From Nectonema munidae (taxonomy: Eukaryota; Nematomorpha; Nectonematoida; Nectonematidae), in contig JAUIRK010000919.1 of assembly GCA_030549495.1 (NCBI GenBank), positions 803,001 to 867,000 on the forward strand: 64,000 bases of DNA. The letters run 5' to 3'. This document shows positions 24,188 through 36,103 of this stretch, in pieces. The position numbers and the translations under genes were made by a program. Each line of letters opens with the position of its first letter. Within the stretch, counting starts at the first letter, position 1. A model generated the notes under the pieces. The model had not been told where the DNA came from. It saw only the letters and a program-made list of their open reading frames with translations, and did no database searches.

Positions 24188-26046
24188 GTAACTTTTACTC
24201 TAATATTACTCTTTTTTTAAAAATAGAAAACTTTATTTATAAAAAACATATTGACAAACATATATATAAGCTGCCAATCATATTTTTGTGTAGTGAAGCG
24301 AGCGCAAAGGTATGTTAAGACTACATATATAAGCTTTTATAAAGTGTTCCAAAATCATTTTACTAGAGCATTGATTTACTGGAACTTTCAATTTCTACAC
24401 GTCAAAACTCACTCTCTTATTGGAATAACTATAACTATTACAGTTAGAGTAAAACTTCAAACTTTAGAAATTTTTTCATATATTTAAATTTTTGTTTAAC
24501 AACCTGACATCAAGAAATTGGAAATAAGATTAATTCAAAGTGAGTCTATTATTTTTACCAAGCCCAAAGCTTTTATAATTTTTCGAAGTTGGCTCATCTT
24601 TATGTGTTATGCATTTACATCGAATTTGAAACAACAACATTTTTTAATTTAATTTTTTACCTTTTTAATTTTCTTTGTATTTCTGAGTCTCAGTTTTTGA
24701 AGGGGAATTTTTGGTTATTTTGTGTATCGACCGAAATCTAAAATTGAAAATAGAACAGATAAAATATAAAGTGCACATTTACCAGTATTACATTATTAAA
24801 TTGACTACCTTGATGAACCATTTGGCTGTTTGTCCTTGGATCTGATTAGCCCTAAAAATAATTTTATAAATCGACTTTCTTTTATTCAAAGTCGATAACG
24901 TTAGAGCGTAAGGATCAATTTTGGAATATTAAATGTCTCCGTTTTCAAAAAGTCTTTTCAACTTTTATATATACATATAAACATTTTTATAAAGTTTTAA
25001 TTAATTTTTTCAATTATTTATTCAAATGTATTTCCTTAGATTTTAAAAACAAAATAAATTTAAATTTGCAATAAAATTAAGTATTGGAAATGATAAAATA
25101 TGTGATTAAATTTTTTATTCACTTTTCAAAAAATTTTCCTTTGCAAATTGGATTCATTTTGTTCATTACTAAATATAAAATTACCGAAAATGATGGTTTT
25201 AATTTATATATTATGTGTGTATTTATTCCCTAACCCAAGCAAAGTCTGCCAAGGAGAAAAAGACAATATATAGGTTAAATAGATGTCATGTGTTAAAAAA
25301 CGGTTTGTTTGAACAGAGTCAACTCTCTTTTTTTAATATTTCTAGAATTATATAAAGTTAAAAGTGATAATGTAAATTCAAAACAGAGTTTGTCACAAGA
25401 TGGCCTATTATGCCTGTCCACCTGTCCTGGGTTGGATTACCCATCCTGGCCTCTTTATTATTTGTCCTGCTATGGAAGAATGCTCTTCTCTTGATCGAAA
25501 ATCGGTAACTAGAAAAATATTTCGGGTTAAGGGAAATTAGTGTCTTCATTTATTTTGAATTATGCCAAAAAATTAACATTAACCCAGCTGAGATTTTGAA
25601 TTATGAAAATATAAATCGTCTAAATTAAGATTTAACTTTGACAAAAATGTTTATTTAATTAACTAGCTAACGTTTGTCAACAATGAAGATATTCAAAAGT
25701 CAAATTTGCTCTCATTTTATTTTCGGAAGTTCAGATCCAAACAACTAAAAAACAAATAAAAATCTCGATTCAGTGGAAAGAGATTAACCATTGATTACAA
25801 AAAGTTTTAAAAATTGGATTTTTAAATTTCAATTATATTTAGTTGATTAAAACAACATAAGTTTAAGAAATAAAAAAATAACATTGAAGATAAGAATTTG
25901 TTTTTCCCATAATTGGTGTGTGTGTTTAGTATTTTCTAATTTTAGAAAATTGTTAGAATTTTAGTTAAGTTTAGAGTTAAGATTTAAACTCCAAATAAAC
26001 TCTTAACTTAAAATTAAACCTAAATTTTAAAACGAAAAAACTTAAT

Positions 26047-26385
26047 CAGTAGACCCTCGTTAACTTGGATATCGGATAACTCGGACCGTGACCGAGAATA
26101 CAAATGTTTGCCCTCATAGGCTTACAAGCGGGCATTTTCATTGACTTTTTTAATTTCGCTTTGGCTTACAAGCAGCCATTTTATTTATTTTAATCCATAG
26201 GTTGTTCGCGGTCATTCTAAATTTCGACGTTATACCAGGGCTTATTGTGGCTATAAATTAGTCTAAGTTGAAATATTTTTTTCTACCATATATAATATAT
26301 ATAGTAGACCCTCTGTTATGTCGAACAATCGGCATAGTCGAACACCCTTCACCCCCATGTAGTCCGACTTAACGAAGGTCTACTG
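26047..26385. mobile_element. pogo/Tigger-like short inverted-repeat element
   Basis: 339 bp. Left end CAGTAGACCCTCGTTAACTT; right end, reverse-complemented, CAGTAGACCTTCGTTAAGTC. The CAGT-x-GACC-x-TCGTTAA type terminus is characteristic of pogo/Tigger (Tc1/mariner) elements. A second copy of TAGTAGACCCTC lies inside at about 26,302. The expected TA duplication is clear on the right (TA at 26,386) but not on the left. No ORF. Confidence 0.65.
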
Positions 26386-26850
26386 TAATACTAAATAATT
26401 ATCCAGAAGAACAAAGTAACAAACAAAAATGCTATCATTTTGGTAAAAAAAAAAGTAAGCAGATATTTCGATTGTTGGATAAAAGGGAGTTGAAAGTGGC
26501 TGATTTGTCTAAATAGTTTTCAGAATCATAAAACGCATCTCATAAGCATGGCGATTAAAGTAACACGATACCTAGAATACAGGAAAAGTGCTTGTATGCA
26601 TTTCATTATTTCACTTGTAATGTTCGATATTTGATTAGTTCATTTGAGCAAAATCACTCTACCAATTTTAAACATCAAATCTTGCTATGAATAATTAAAT
26701 AGTGTATTAGTATAGTAACTAAAAAGTAATGCTTTTAAAGTAATTTCCTATCAATATTTAGTTAAATTTTTAATTAATGAAAAAAATAAAGAAAAAAACT
26801 TGTTAATATTAACTAATTAACAATCCAAATAGCATTCTGCCTAATTAACG

Positions 26851-26965
26851 CATTTAGTAGCAATGTTACCACCAAAGAAGCGCCGACAAACTCTTATTTT
26901 GAATGCAATTAAATATAGATTACTGAAGTCGTATGCGCTCCCTTGCGGAACATTGCTACTAAATG
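26851..26965. mobile_element. 115-bp foldback element
   Basis: Perfect 17-bp inverted repeats: CATTTAGTAGCAATGTT at 26,851-26,867 and AACATTGCTACTAAATG at 26,949-26,965. Pairing continues imperfectly for about 14 more bases (ACCACCAAAGAAGCGC against GCGCTCCCTTGCGG). The transcript would form a long hairpin in intron 1. No ORF. Likely a MITE; a microRNA-like hairpin cannot be excluded. Confidence 0.7.
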
Positions 26966-27930
26966 GCTTAACTAACTAAACCCGCTAACTCACAAATGAA
27001 CGAAACAATCAGAATAAATACTTCCACAATTAAAAAGTTAGGTTTCTATGTATATATATACATCATTTGTTCTGCGACTATCCTCATGAGGAATCCTTTT
27101 TTATACCACATCTTTCGGCAATTTATTTTGTCATTATCTTGACACATTAGAATTGATATAGAATTGAAAAAATGCAAAATATAATTGGAAAAAGACAAAT
27201 TTGAATTGAAAAAGACAAAATAGAATTGTAAAAAGACAAAATGACAAAAAGAATTACAAAATTTTAAATTAGAATTGTAAAAAACAAAATAAATTAAAAT
27301 GGTATATTTTATAACAAATATGGATACAAGACAAAAAATTTGAAAATAATTTAAAAACCTATTTAAAATAAAATACTTAAATAACTTTGACATTAATAAT
27401 TTTCATTAAAATTAAAATTATGTTAAAAAGTAATTATCTGAAAAAACAATATTTAAATTTGCAAAATTAATCATCAGACGCCTATTTGCACCCATATAGC
27501 GAACAATCATGTCATCGTCTAAGAAAAGATAACTTGAATAAATGAGACTTTATAATCAATTTTATCATTCAACAAAAACATTAAATATTTTTGAACTTAA
27601 CTAATTTATCCTGATGAAAATTAATAGCAAAACGTGTCTCAAGAAATCGCTTCAATTTAGGAAACTTCAAAGAAACTTTCAACAGTGAAATTACAAGTTT
27701 AAAAGAAAATCTTTAATTCTAAATTTTTGAGTTTCTTTTAAAAAAGCGCGTTTAATTCAAGAACAGGCACCCCACGTGCCTAACCCTTAATTTTATTGAA
27801 ACACGGATATAATCCTTATAATTTGAATTCATCACAAAAATCGTCAAACTTTTCTTTAAAAGTTTACCTAGAAACTTAATAACACTAAATAATTAACCAG
27901 TAATCTAGATAACTAAAGTACAATCTAACT

Positions 27931-28720
27931 CAGGGGTTCCCAACATTTTTTTGCTTGTGGACCCGTTGAGCGATAACCTTAGTAACTGTGGACCCCCATG
28001 ATCTATAAGAGACATGTAAAGATATTTATATTCAAATAGAGAATACATTTCAATTTGAATTGTAAATTTAAAAAAAACGAATATATATTATATTAATAAT
28101 TTCAAATCTAAAGGCTTCCTTGAACAATATAAACAAAAAATATACAATAATGACTTTCAAATAAAATCCGATATACATCCAGACCTCGATAATCAAAGTG
28201 CCGAGTAGCTAGAGATTACTGTAATTAACTTCATTCAAACTAAACATGGAATCATAGATACTATTTGCTAATAATTGCATTGTACAATTAACTTGTAACT
28301 CTTATTACACAAAAAGAATAAATATAAATATTTTGTGGTATCCGTAGCTCAGTCAGTAGTAATTTAACATTTTAGGAAATCGTTATCGTTACTTACATGG
28401 TGATTAGATAAAAATGAGTAATATGGTCATTAAATGTCCAACCCATATAAAATATGCTTCCATCCGATTTTATTTTACTATTATACACTTTTTGTTATAA
28501 ACATTTTAGAATATATATTGCATAAATAGTTTGTCAAAAGCGCAAAAAGCAGTGGATGCTGATAACTCATTTGTTTACATATTCTTTATTTTTGGCAAAG
28601 ACTTCATTGACCCCTTACTGTGTTAAAAGGACCCCCAATATTCATAATTTTGTCCATGGACCCCCCTTAAATTCCCAATGGACCCTTAGGGATCCATGTG
28701 GACTCCGTTGGAAAACCTTG
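27931..28720. mobile_element. Non-autonomous hAT element with TSD
   Basis: 790 bp. Left end CAGGGGTTCCCAAC; right end, reverse-complemented, CAAGGTTTTCCAAC. Flanks are ATCTAACT (27,923-27,930) and ATCTAACG (28,721-28,728), an 8-bp duplication with one mismatch. G/C-rich GGACCC words recur just inside both ends (27,959-27,997 and 28,608-28,700). The interior is A+T-rich and non-coding, with a tRNA-like patch. Confidence 0.8.
28333..28362 (+). repeat. tRNA-like box A patch inside the hAT element
   Basis: GTATCCGTAGCTCAGTCAG reads like the acceptor and D-arm of a tRNA (box A TAGCTCAGTCAGTAG). The downstream sequence has no good box B, so this is a SINE or tRNA fragment and not a gene. Confidence 0.4.
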
Positions 28721-29017
28721 ATCTAACGAATAACTGATCAGTTAATTAACCAACTAATTTTACACTAAGTAAATAATTAACTAACTAACACATTGACTTT
28801 TAAACTATACTTAGTTACAAGCCAGATAACTATCTATATTCAGCTATTGACACAACACTACTGCTACTTACAAAGCTTAAGGCACTGAGCTGATTATGCC
28901 TTAGATGGCCATTTTTCTGTGTGTTTGATTTATTGACTAGAAGGCTACTTTATCATTTTGGTGTATCGGAGGAATTATACAATCACTTTTATTACCTTTA
29001 AATTCGCCAACACCAGA

Positions 29018-29240
29018 ACATGTGTCAGCTGTTCCACATACACACACCAATAAATAAACATGTAAAGACAGGTAATAAATACCTTGTGCCTCTATGTTTG
29101 TACACACACGCACACATATTGCATGTGTATGGTGCAAGTCTTGCGCGCGTGTGTGTGAGTATACAGGCATAAAATATCTCTATATCCATAATATTTACAC
29201 ACACACACGCATACACATACATAATACAGGTAGGTATGTG
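29018..29240. repeat. CA/TG-rich microsatellite cluster
   Basis: Interrupted CA and TG runs (CATACACACACC, TACACACACGCACACA, GCGCGCGTGTGTGTGAG, ACACACACACACGCATACAC) end about 80 bp before FoxN coding exon 2. Such CA-rich tracts near 3' splice sites are known to influence splicing in other animals. An effect here is inference. Confidence 0.7.
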
Positions 29241-29317
29241 TGTGAATAATCAGCGTTTTATTATCATTATCGTGATTAGGGCGAGGAAAATTGCATTGTT
29301 CTATGTTTATTTTTAAG

Positions 29318-29360
29318 TGATCATTTTCCGTACTTCAAAAGAGCACCTGACGGCTGGAAA
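29318..29360 (+). CDS. FoxN1/4: FoxN1/4-like, coding exon 2 (43 nt)
   Basis: A micro-exon in the middle of the forkhead domain. After the acceptor TTTTTAAG it starts with T, completing the Cys codon from exon 1, then encodes DHFPYFKRAPDGWK and ends at AAA before GTATAA. The phases fit exactly on both sides. In FoxN1/FoxN4 proteins the same positions read E-H-F-P-Y-F-K-T-A-P-D-G-W-K, so all key residues leading into recognition helix H3 are present. A longer open frame over this region is in the wrong register. Confidence 0.93.
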
Positions 29361-30428
29361 GTATAATTTTACGTTATTATTTAAAATCATTCTTCTCAAC
29401 ACGCATCATTTCTCCGTGTATACACACACACCCACACGCATAATGTTTTGTAACTTAGTTACCTCCGTTTATCATTACTCATTATTTAAAAACAGATTGC
29501 GTTCAGTCAGCCAGGTTAGTTACAGAGAGTAGTGTTTCTGCAAGTCGTGAAACGCCGCTTGTGTTTGGGATATGAGTAAAATTTGTAGCATAAATCACCC
29601 ACTACTAACTTTTAAATATTTTCGCGCTCTTCCATACGTCCGCGTAATTTGTCAGTTCTTTATAGCTTTACCTAGAGAGGTCAAGTGTCAGAGAGTTTTT
29701 AAGGCATTTGATCCCACTATTAACTTTATAATGATTCTGATTAATTCATGATTGCCAATTTTTTTTCCTTTTTTCAACAATTTTAAATAAATTTTATTAC
29801 GATTAAACTAAATTATGAATTAGACTTACTTCTCGATCTTTCAAAATGGCGATTAAATTTTCACTACAAAAATTCAAATGTTGTTGGCTTTCATTATTTT
29901 TTTGTATATATGTGTACTTGTATTTTTCTTTAATTTTGTATTTTATATTTTTCAAACTATAGTTATAGAAGCCTATATAATACAGAAGATATTAATTAGC
30001 ACCCCCATGACTCAACAAGCGTTTTTCTCGACATAAATACATAGCCCTGTTTGTAGAAAATGAAATGTAAGAACTTCTCTGTTTAGCTGCTGGTGTAAGA
30101 ACTCGACATTTGTTGACCGTTGTAAAGCGTAACAATGAACAGTGAGAATGTCATGTCTGACAAAACTTAGACCTTTGAAATCCTTACATTTAATAATAAA
30201 CGTATATTCTATCTAACTTGATTCATTCTTCAATAATTTTAGAGGGGCTGGGTTTCATGGTGTAAAATTTTTATAAGACATATAAAAACGCATATCTTAT
30301 TAATTCGATAATTAAATAATCTCAACTCTATTAAATAAATGTAATAGACAAAGATAATCCAAAGTCATTTATATTTTCCAGTATCGAATCAAAAAGAAAA
30401 AAGTTTGTCCATATGTTGCAGATAAAAG

Positions 30429-30502
30429 AGATGGCTACGATTTAGAATCAAACCCAGTCGGACTGGATCAAGGCCCTATGCTACCACTAATACGCCATCT
30501 CC
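30429..30502 (-). repeat. tRNA-derived pseudogene or SINE head
   Basis: On the minus strand the 74 bases begin GGAGATGGCGTATTAGTGG and end GTAGCCATCTC, giving a perfect 7-bp acceptor stem (GAGATGG/CCATCTC). Box A is TGGCGTATTAGTGG and box B is GGGTTTGATTC, close to the GGTTCGATTCC consensus. The T-stem and anticodon stem do not pair properly, so it is unlikely to be a working tRNA gene. It may head a SINE. Confidence 0.5.
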
Positions 30503-31726
30503 CCATATAACTTAGTTTTGTCAGAAAACAAAGTTATTCGACATGAGATAGTCAAATAGAGGGGAATGCACTTAGTATTACAAATTCTCAACGCTCCATA
30601 CGTCTTTCTTGGCGCACAGAAGTAAAATTTTTGAGGATGGCTGTGAGCAGAATCGGAGTTTCTAGACTCCAAACAGGTATAGGTGACGTGCTCTAGTGCA
30701 TAATTTGTGAATGCGCAATCAACTTCATTTATAAAGGAAATATTTTTTATAAAAACAGGACAGATGAATCGATAGATAAATGCTTAAACGTAAAAAGCAT
30801 GAAGAGAAAAAGTTGCTAGGAATTCTATTCTTTCACTTTCAATTACCTTTTTATATTTCTGAAACGATTTCATAAAAGGAATTAAAATATTTGTAGTTGA
30901 GAAAAATTGCTTTAAAAGGTTGAAAATGCAATATATTTAAATTAAAAATATTACCTTTATATCATGTGTAATCAAGGACCTAAGAAAATAATTTTTCTAT
31001 TTTTTTAATTAAAAATACATAATAATTTATATAGTTATATCATTATTATTTTTGTAAAAAATCTTCCAATAGCAGTACTTTTAAAAAAATCGTTATTTAG
31101 GTATAGTTAAGGCTTATTTATTTTAGTCAGTATTATTAAACTTTTCATCTGTTTACATTTAGTTATTTTTAATTTACCAACTTGTAAATCAAATATAATA
31201 ACCTAACAAACAAAATATCTAAGTTCTGACTAAAAAATCATTTTATTTAATAAAAAACATAATTTACATTTTCGCTGAGGGAGAAGTAAAAACAACAAGA
31301 TCCTCATTTTTTCTTACTCCGAAAAATAGGTAAAAATTTTTATAATAAAATATTTATTTAAAGTTGCCAAAAATATTTCATTTGAGAATTTACACCTATA
31401 ACGGCAACATTAATAAAACTGGAACGATTGAATTCTACAGATGAACCTTTAAAAGTCATATAACGTAAACAAAAGCTTAAATTAATCATAGGATGGTTTT
31501 AATGAACGTCCCTAATGCGACCTTATTATACCTAAATTTCTCACAAAGTTCTTGCCCATATTTCTCATGATTAGTTTTTTTATGTAGGATAAAGGCTTAT
31601 TCACATTTTAGTGAGAAATTCGTATAAATTTCATGAAAATAGCCTTGATTAACAAATGAGTCTAAATTTATGCATGTTACAAGACAATAGATTTATTGTT
31701 CTTCACCGCCATTAAAACAATTCTAA

Positions 31727-31744
31727 TGTGTGTGTGTGTGTGTG
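31727..31744. repeat. (TG)9 microsatellite
   Basis: Nine uninterrupted TG dinucleotides in intron 2. Confidence 0.9.
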
Positions 31745-32270
31745 TAAAAGCGAAAAATCCATTGTATCACGTTCTTTTATTTTTCATGCACATTTTCATT
31801 AACTAAAAGAATAATGCCTTAAATACCAGATCAAAATCTCTAATTTTGTGGGAAGCTTCTTTAAGCCTTTGTTTTAGGGAAATAGTATTTTTGATGTTTG
31901 GCTTAGCATCGAATGATACTCCTAATGCCTCGCCCATCTAAATATGCACCTATTATTTGGAACAGGTAAATTGAGCAAGACTTTCGAAAAACATATAATT
32001 CATCGGAAAAGATAAACTAACTATAATACACCATACTATCGCTTAAAAGACAAAAGCTCGGATTAATCTAGGTTACGCTTTAGAGTTTAGACCTTTTCTT
32101 TGAGAAAATTCTTGCCTTTTAATATATGTGAAAACTTTAAAACTATTTATAAGTTAAAGTAAAGATATTAGACATTACATAAATCTAAATGTGAACACAC
32201 ATTTTGTTCCTACAAGTTAGAAATAAAAAATGTGTGTATTTTCTCTAATCGAGGCTTGTTCTGCACTTAG

Positions 32271-32460
32271 AACTCCGTCAGACACAACTTATCACTGAAT
32301 AAATGCTTCGAAAAGATTGAAGTGAAGTCGGGAGAAAGTAAATTGAAAAAGGGCTGTTTTTGGGCGTTGAATCCGAAGAAAAGAACTAAAATGGACGATG
32401 AAATTCAAAAATGGCGCCGAAAAGATTTAAACAGCATTTTACGTTCAATTTCCAATACAG
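32271..32460 (+). CDS. FoxN1/4: FoxN1/4-like, coding exon 3 (H3 helix and wings)
   Basis: 190 nt after the acceptor TTCTGCACTTAG. It encodes the recognition helix [15 protein letters not shown], then the wing region with [12 protein letters not shown], then [20 protein letters not shown] and SNT. The [11 protein letters not shown] base-contacting helix is unchanged from other FoxN1/4 proteins. The basic KWRRKD segment after wing 2 may also help nuclear import. The exon ends with a single G before GTAGAT, which joins AA of exon 4 to make Glu. Within the domain the exon boundaries follow the protein without any missing residue. Confidence 0.95.
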
Positions 32461-32694
32461 GTAGATGATCTCTATGAAACTAAGACATATAGATAATTAC
32501 GTTTTATTTTCGATTAGTTCAATTAAATATATTTGATACTGTAAAGATTTGACAAACGTGCTCAAGATGAAGCATACTTGTAAAAAGTTTATTTTTATCT
32601 ATTTTTCAAAAAGGTTTGATAGAAAGAAATAACACAGCAAAGAAAGATATAAAAAGAAAAATAAAAGTGAAAAATAAAGCAATCCGATTTTCAG

Positions 32695-32744
32695 GATGTT
32701 TACAAGGCCCTTTAGAGGCCGCTTGGTATACACCCAGATTGAGA
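32695..32744 (+). other. Cryptic 50-nt exon with strong splice sites
   Basis: A pyrimidine/AG acceptor (CGATTTTCAG) is followed 50 bases later by a consensus donor AGA-GTAAGT. The carried G of exon 3 plus GA starts an open frame: G, then CLQGPLEAAWYTPRLR. Because 50 is not a multiple of three, joining it to exon 4 would read AAA-ACC-TAG, a stop two codons in. If used, it would act as a truncating (poison) exon. It may also be a chance pair of sites. Confidence 0.35.
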
Positions 32745-33205
32745 GTAAGTATGCTAACAATGAAACATTGTATGAGATATATAGTTTATGTAAATTCGCA
32801 GAAAATAATGTAACTAAATTGAAATTTAGTGGACTCTTTTTCTGGCAAGAATAACAGTTTTTTATGTTGCAAAAATATTTTTATAACAAGAAAGAAAATG
32901 GAGTTTTATTTGATAAATATAAGGTAAAAAAATTGAGTAGCAAAACATCTTATTCCAAAAAACAACATTTATAAGTAATCGTTTGTTTATATTTGTGTAA
33001 TTTAAAAATAGGTAATTTTATTAGATGTGGGTTCCTTAGTGGATACGCATGTAAACTTTGTGTATCAAGTTTAAGAGTTTCGTAAAATACATAGGGTAAC
33101 ATACTATGAATATGTTGAAAAGTCAATTGATTTATAGTAGATTTCAGGGAATTTTAGTAGCTGATTGTAATAAAAGATCTGATTAGTAGACAAGCCTTAT
33201 GTTTA

Positions 33206-34330
33206 CTAAAAATGACACGTAATGCTTTTTTTTGTAAACCCTACAAGACTAGAAGTGTCAGAAAGCCCCCTCCCCCCATTGATGACACTATAGGTTATAT
33301 GTGGTAGCAAAAAAGTTTTATACAAAATAATGTTTATTTTAACAGGTAAACTTATTCTTGTCTTTTTTAGCATACCTATTACACTTGATAACTTACTACT
33401 TAAATACTGTATGTGATCATTCCAAGTCACTTTTTTATTTATAATCAGAACTAAAAAGTTAAAATTTTGAACACCTTCAATATCAGTATCTTTAAATATG
33501 ACAAAACGTTGTTTTAATGTGGTAAAATGCATACCCTTTGTTTTTGTTTTATTCACAAATAACTGTTTCAAAGTGATCCAATCATTTACTTTTTGGAGAT
33601 TAACATTCAAGGACATTTGAGCTGATTTATAATCTAAACCACGACCAAGGGAAACGATAATTGCGATGTCGTCAGCAAATAAAAATACATCAATATTTGT
33701 GTTTGCGTTAAATATTATCCATTTATAAATATTGAAAAGAAAAATGACCATAGATTGATCTTTGCGGTACACGTGAAGTGACAGATGACTCAGTTGATCT
33801 AAAATTGTTTATGGAAACTAATTTGGATCTATTGTGAAAATAGCAAAAAAAGAATCTCAAAGTTTTATTTTCAAATCTACATATTTTGAGTTTTTTAGTA
33901 TAATTTGAGGGGAGACGGGTCAAATGCACGACTCAAATCAAGAAATATAGATAGAACATCTTTCTTGCTCTCAAGATGATTAATTATTTTATTAACATAA
34001 AGAGAATGCAAATATCTCCCGGAACATCTTTACCTGAAACCAAATTGAAAGCTGTTTAGAAAATTTGTAGAATCTAATTAATTAGAAATCTGAGCGTGTA
34101 GAATTTTTTCAAGTACTTTTGAAACTGAGCAAATTTGTGCGCTAGCTTTTTACATTTCGTCTATTTCCTTTTTTATATACTGGAATAACATTGGTTTTTT
34201 AAATGGAATAAAGGTCTAAAGTTATAAACTCGTTGAAACCTATAAACCACACAGACTTTTTCGTCAAGCCAGTTTTGCGAGGATGTGATATTACAAAAAG
34301 AATGCTTGTCATAAAAAGACTCCATTCTCT
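33206..34330 (-). pseudogene. LINE reverse transcriptase fragment in FoxN intron 3
   Basis: Minus strand, opposite to the host gene. In order: VIPVYKKGNR (about 34,180), a degraded palm A region, RVPQRSIYGHF (about 33,750), FLFADDIAIIV (about 33,660), VQNFNFLVLIINKKVTWNDH (about 33,440) and ILYKTFLLPHITYSVINGG (about 33,300). This is the CR1/Jockey-type RT and thumb with at least three frames. It ends near 33,206 without the usual 3' tail. Confidence 0.8.
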
Positions 34331-35780
34331 TCTTATTATCATATTAAATGATTTTTCTTATTGATAAATAAAGTTTCAAACGCATCCTCTCATCTATAAA
34401 TAAATTTTTATTATACAATTTTCATTTTTTCTCTTATTACTCATCAATACAAATGTATTTCTTCATTGTCGATCCAATGGGATCTTTTATCAATAAATTT
34501 CATCAGTTTCATTTTGTCGAAGAAAATCTAAAATATCTTTAAAATATTCGTTCAGCCAATTTAAATCTTCATGATTGAGAAATTTGGATTCTTCCATACG
34601 CTGAATATAAAATATAAACCTTCCATTTCTATCTTTAAATACAAAGTTTTAAATAGAAAGAATTACATTCAAACTATTGAAAATACGGTTGATTAATTTT
34701 ATAAAATCATAAAAATTAAAGTATTTTTTAAATAAAAAACTATGTTTAATTATATTATGTTATGCATTTTGAATTTATTATTTCTAAAATCGTTTCTTTA
34801 TACATCGAATTGTTTAACACATAAAATAAAAATTGATTAATCTTATCATTCATTTGATTGGCTTCCAAAAGCATGTTGTTTAAAATAGGAAGAGCAGTGG
34901 AGAAATCTATTTTAGGTTCCAAAAAGAAGAATAAGCAAAACCCATGCTAAGCATTTAAAACGTTAATTGCAACATACTCTTTCTATATAAACTTCTGATT
35001 TGAGTAAAGAAGTTTTTTAAGAAGTATTTATGATGAAAATAAAATGCAAAGTATTATCCAATTAAAAAGTTTATTCTAAAATTTATAGGATTGAATACTA
35101 AACCTTCAGACATCGCTACCGTGACCTGCGCATTACTTGTCTTGTTTAGATTCGATGAAATGATAGTTTATTCGCTGATAACATTTTGAAAAAAGTTCGT
35201 TTACACAAAGCTGAATAAAGAAAATTTTCTAGAAGACACACAAACACTTTATAGGAAACAATACAAAGCAAACAAGTATATTGTAAAGAATTTTTAAATC
35301 TGTTATTATCTTTTCTTTTCTCTCTTATTCTAATTTTTAAAAAGCTTGATATTTGTCAAAAAATCTTGCAAAAAATCATTAAGCTTGTGTAAAACAACAA
35401 TAAAAGACAAATGCAAAGCTCATATTCATAAAGAATTAACCAATGATAAAAGACCTGTAAAATTTATATTTAATTAAAAGACTTTTGACAAATTTCAATA
35501 CTTATACCATTTTTGAGGTTTCACCGAGTATACTGCATTGTCTAAGTTTGTCAATGTAACCCGTTAACGACCAGAATAATCAGACGATATCTATTTTAAA
35601 GCAGAAGATTTGTGCTAAAGAGCATTGATAAACGCAGACAATTTTATTTTTGTAAAGTCGATATATGTCGACTGTGGTCGATAACCGGTTGAGTATATCC
35701 TACGTATTATTAATGCTTGAAGTCTTTTTTACAAAATAAATATCGTACACCATATATTGCTCCAATTCTTTTCCTTCTAG

Positions 35781-36103
35781 AAAACCTAGAAATCATTGAG
35801 AGAGGCATGTGGAAAAATGAAAGTGACAATCTAAGTGAATACATGATGCCGGACAGCACTGTGGGCGAGTACCAGAAGACTATCTCTCTGCCGAATATGT
35901 GCCAAGCGAATTATCCCTTTCGTTGCACCTCTCTCAATCAAAATCTAAAGGAAGAGGAAGAAGCAGACGATTCTAGCAATGCTTATTTCTCTTTTTTTAA
36001 TCGATTTGGCCGCATCGATCCCAACGAAGGTCCTTTGAGCTCAAACCGACTGGACGTAGGTGTGGACTCTCGTTTGGGTGACGTTAACTCCAGCTTTTTA
36101 CAG
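35781..36103 (+). CDS. FoxN1/4: FoxN1/4-like, coding exon 4
   Basis: 323 nt after the acceptor TTTTCCTTCTAG. With the carried G it begins ENLEIIERGMWKNES. The jumu proteins have a comparable H-L-E-x-L-E-R-G-E-M-K segment just behind the forkhead domain, so this is probably a conserved flank. The rest is acidic and polar, with LKEEEEADDSSNAYFSFFN at its centre, which suits a transcriptional activation region. It ends in phase 0 at TTTTTACAG before GTAAAT. If the donor is skipped the frame runs only three more codons to a stop. Confidence 0.88.

Larger units (their letters stand above)
24188..29317 (+). other. FoxN intron 1
   Basis: A 5.1-kb GT-AG intron that interrupts the forkhead domain. 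Besides the elements listed separately (26,047; 26,851; 27,931; 29,018) I see no gene. Positions 25,390-25,460 are a richer patch (ACAAGATGGCCTATTATGCC) that may be a repeat fragment. TTAACTA words are frequent at 26,750-26,830 and 28,730-28,800. Confidence 0.75.
29361..32270 (+). other. FoxN intron 2
   Basis: A 2.9-kb intron. It holds a tRNA-like sequence (30,429-30,502) and an (TG)9 run at 31,727-31,744. No gene is seen in the rest, which is A+T-rich. Confidence 0.75.
32461..35780 (+). other. FoxN intron 3
   Basis: A 3.3-kb intron with the cryptic exon at 32,695 and a minus-strand LINE fragment at 33,206-34,330. Positions 34,380-35,780 are A+T-rich with no recognised element. A short richer patch at 35,550-35,700 precedes exon 4. 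Confidence 0.7.

Noticed and set aside
28937-29222. Cys-rich minus-strand frames
   Set aside because: They are translations of CA/TG repeats.
29317-29532. 71-codon open frame over FoxN exon 2
   Set aside because: Wrong register; the real forkhead frame is one base off and ends at the donor at 29,360.
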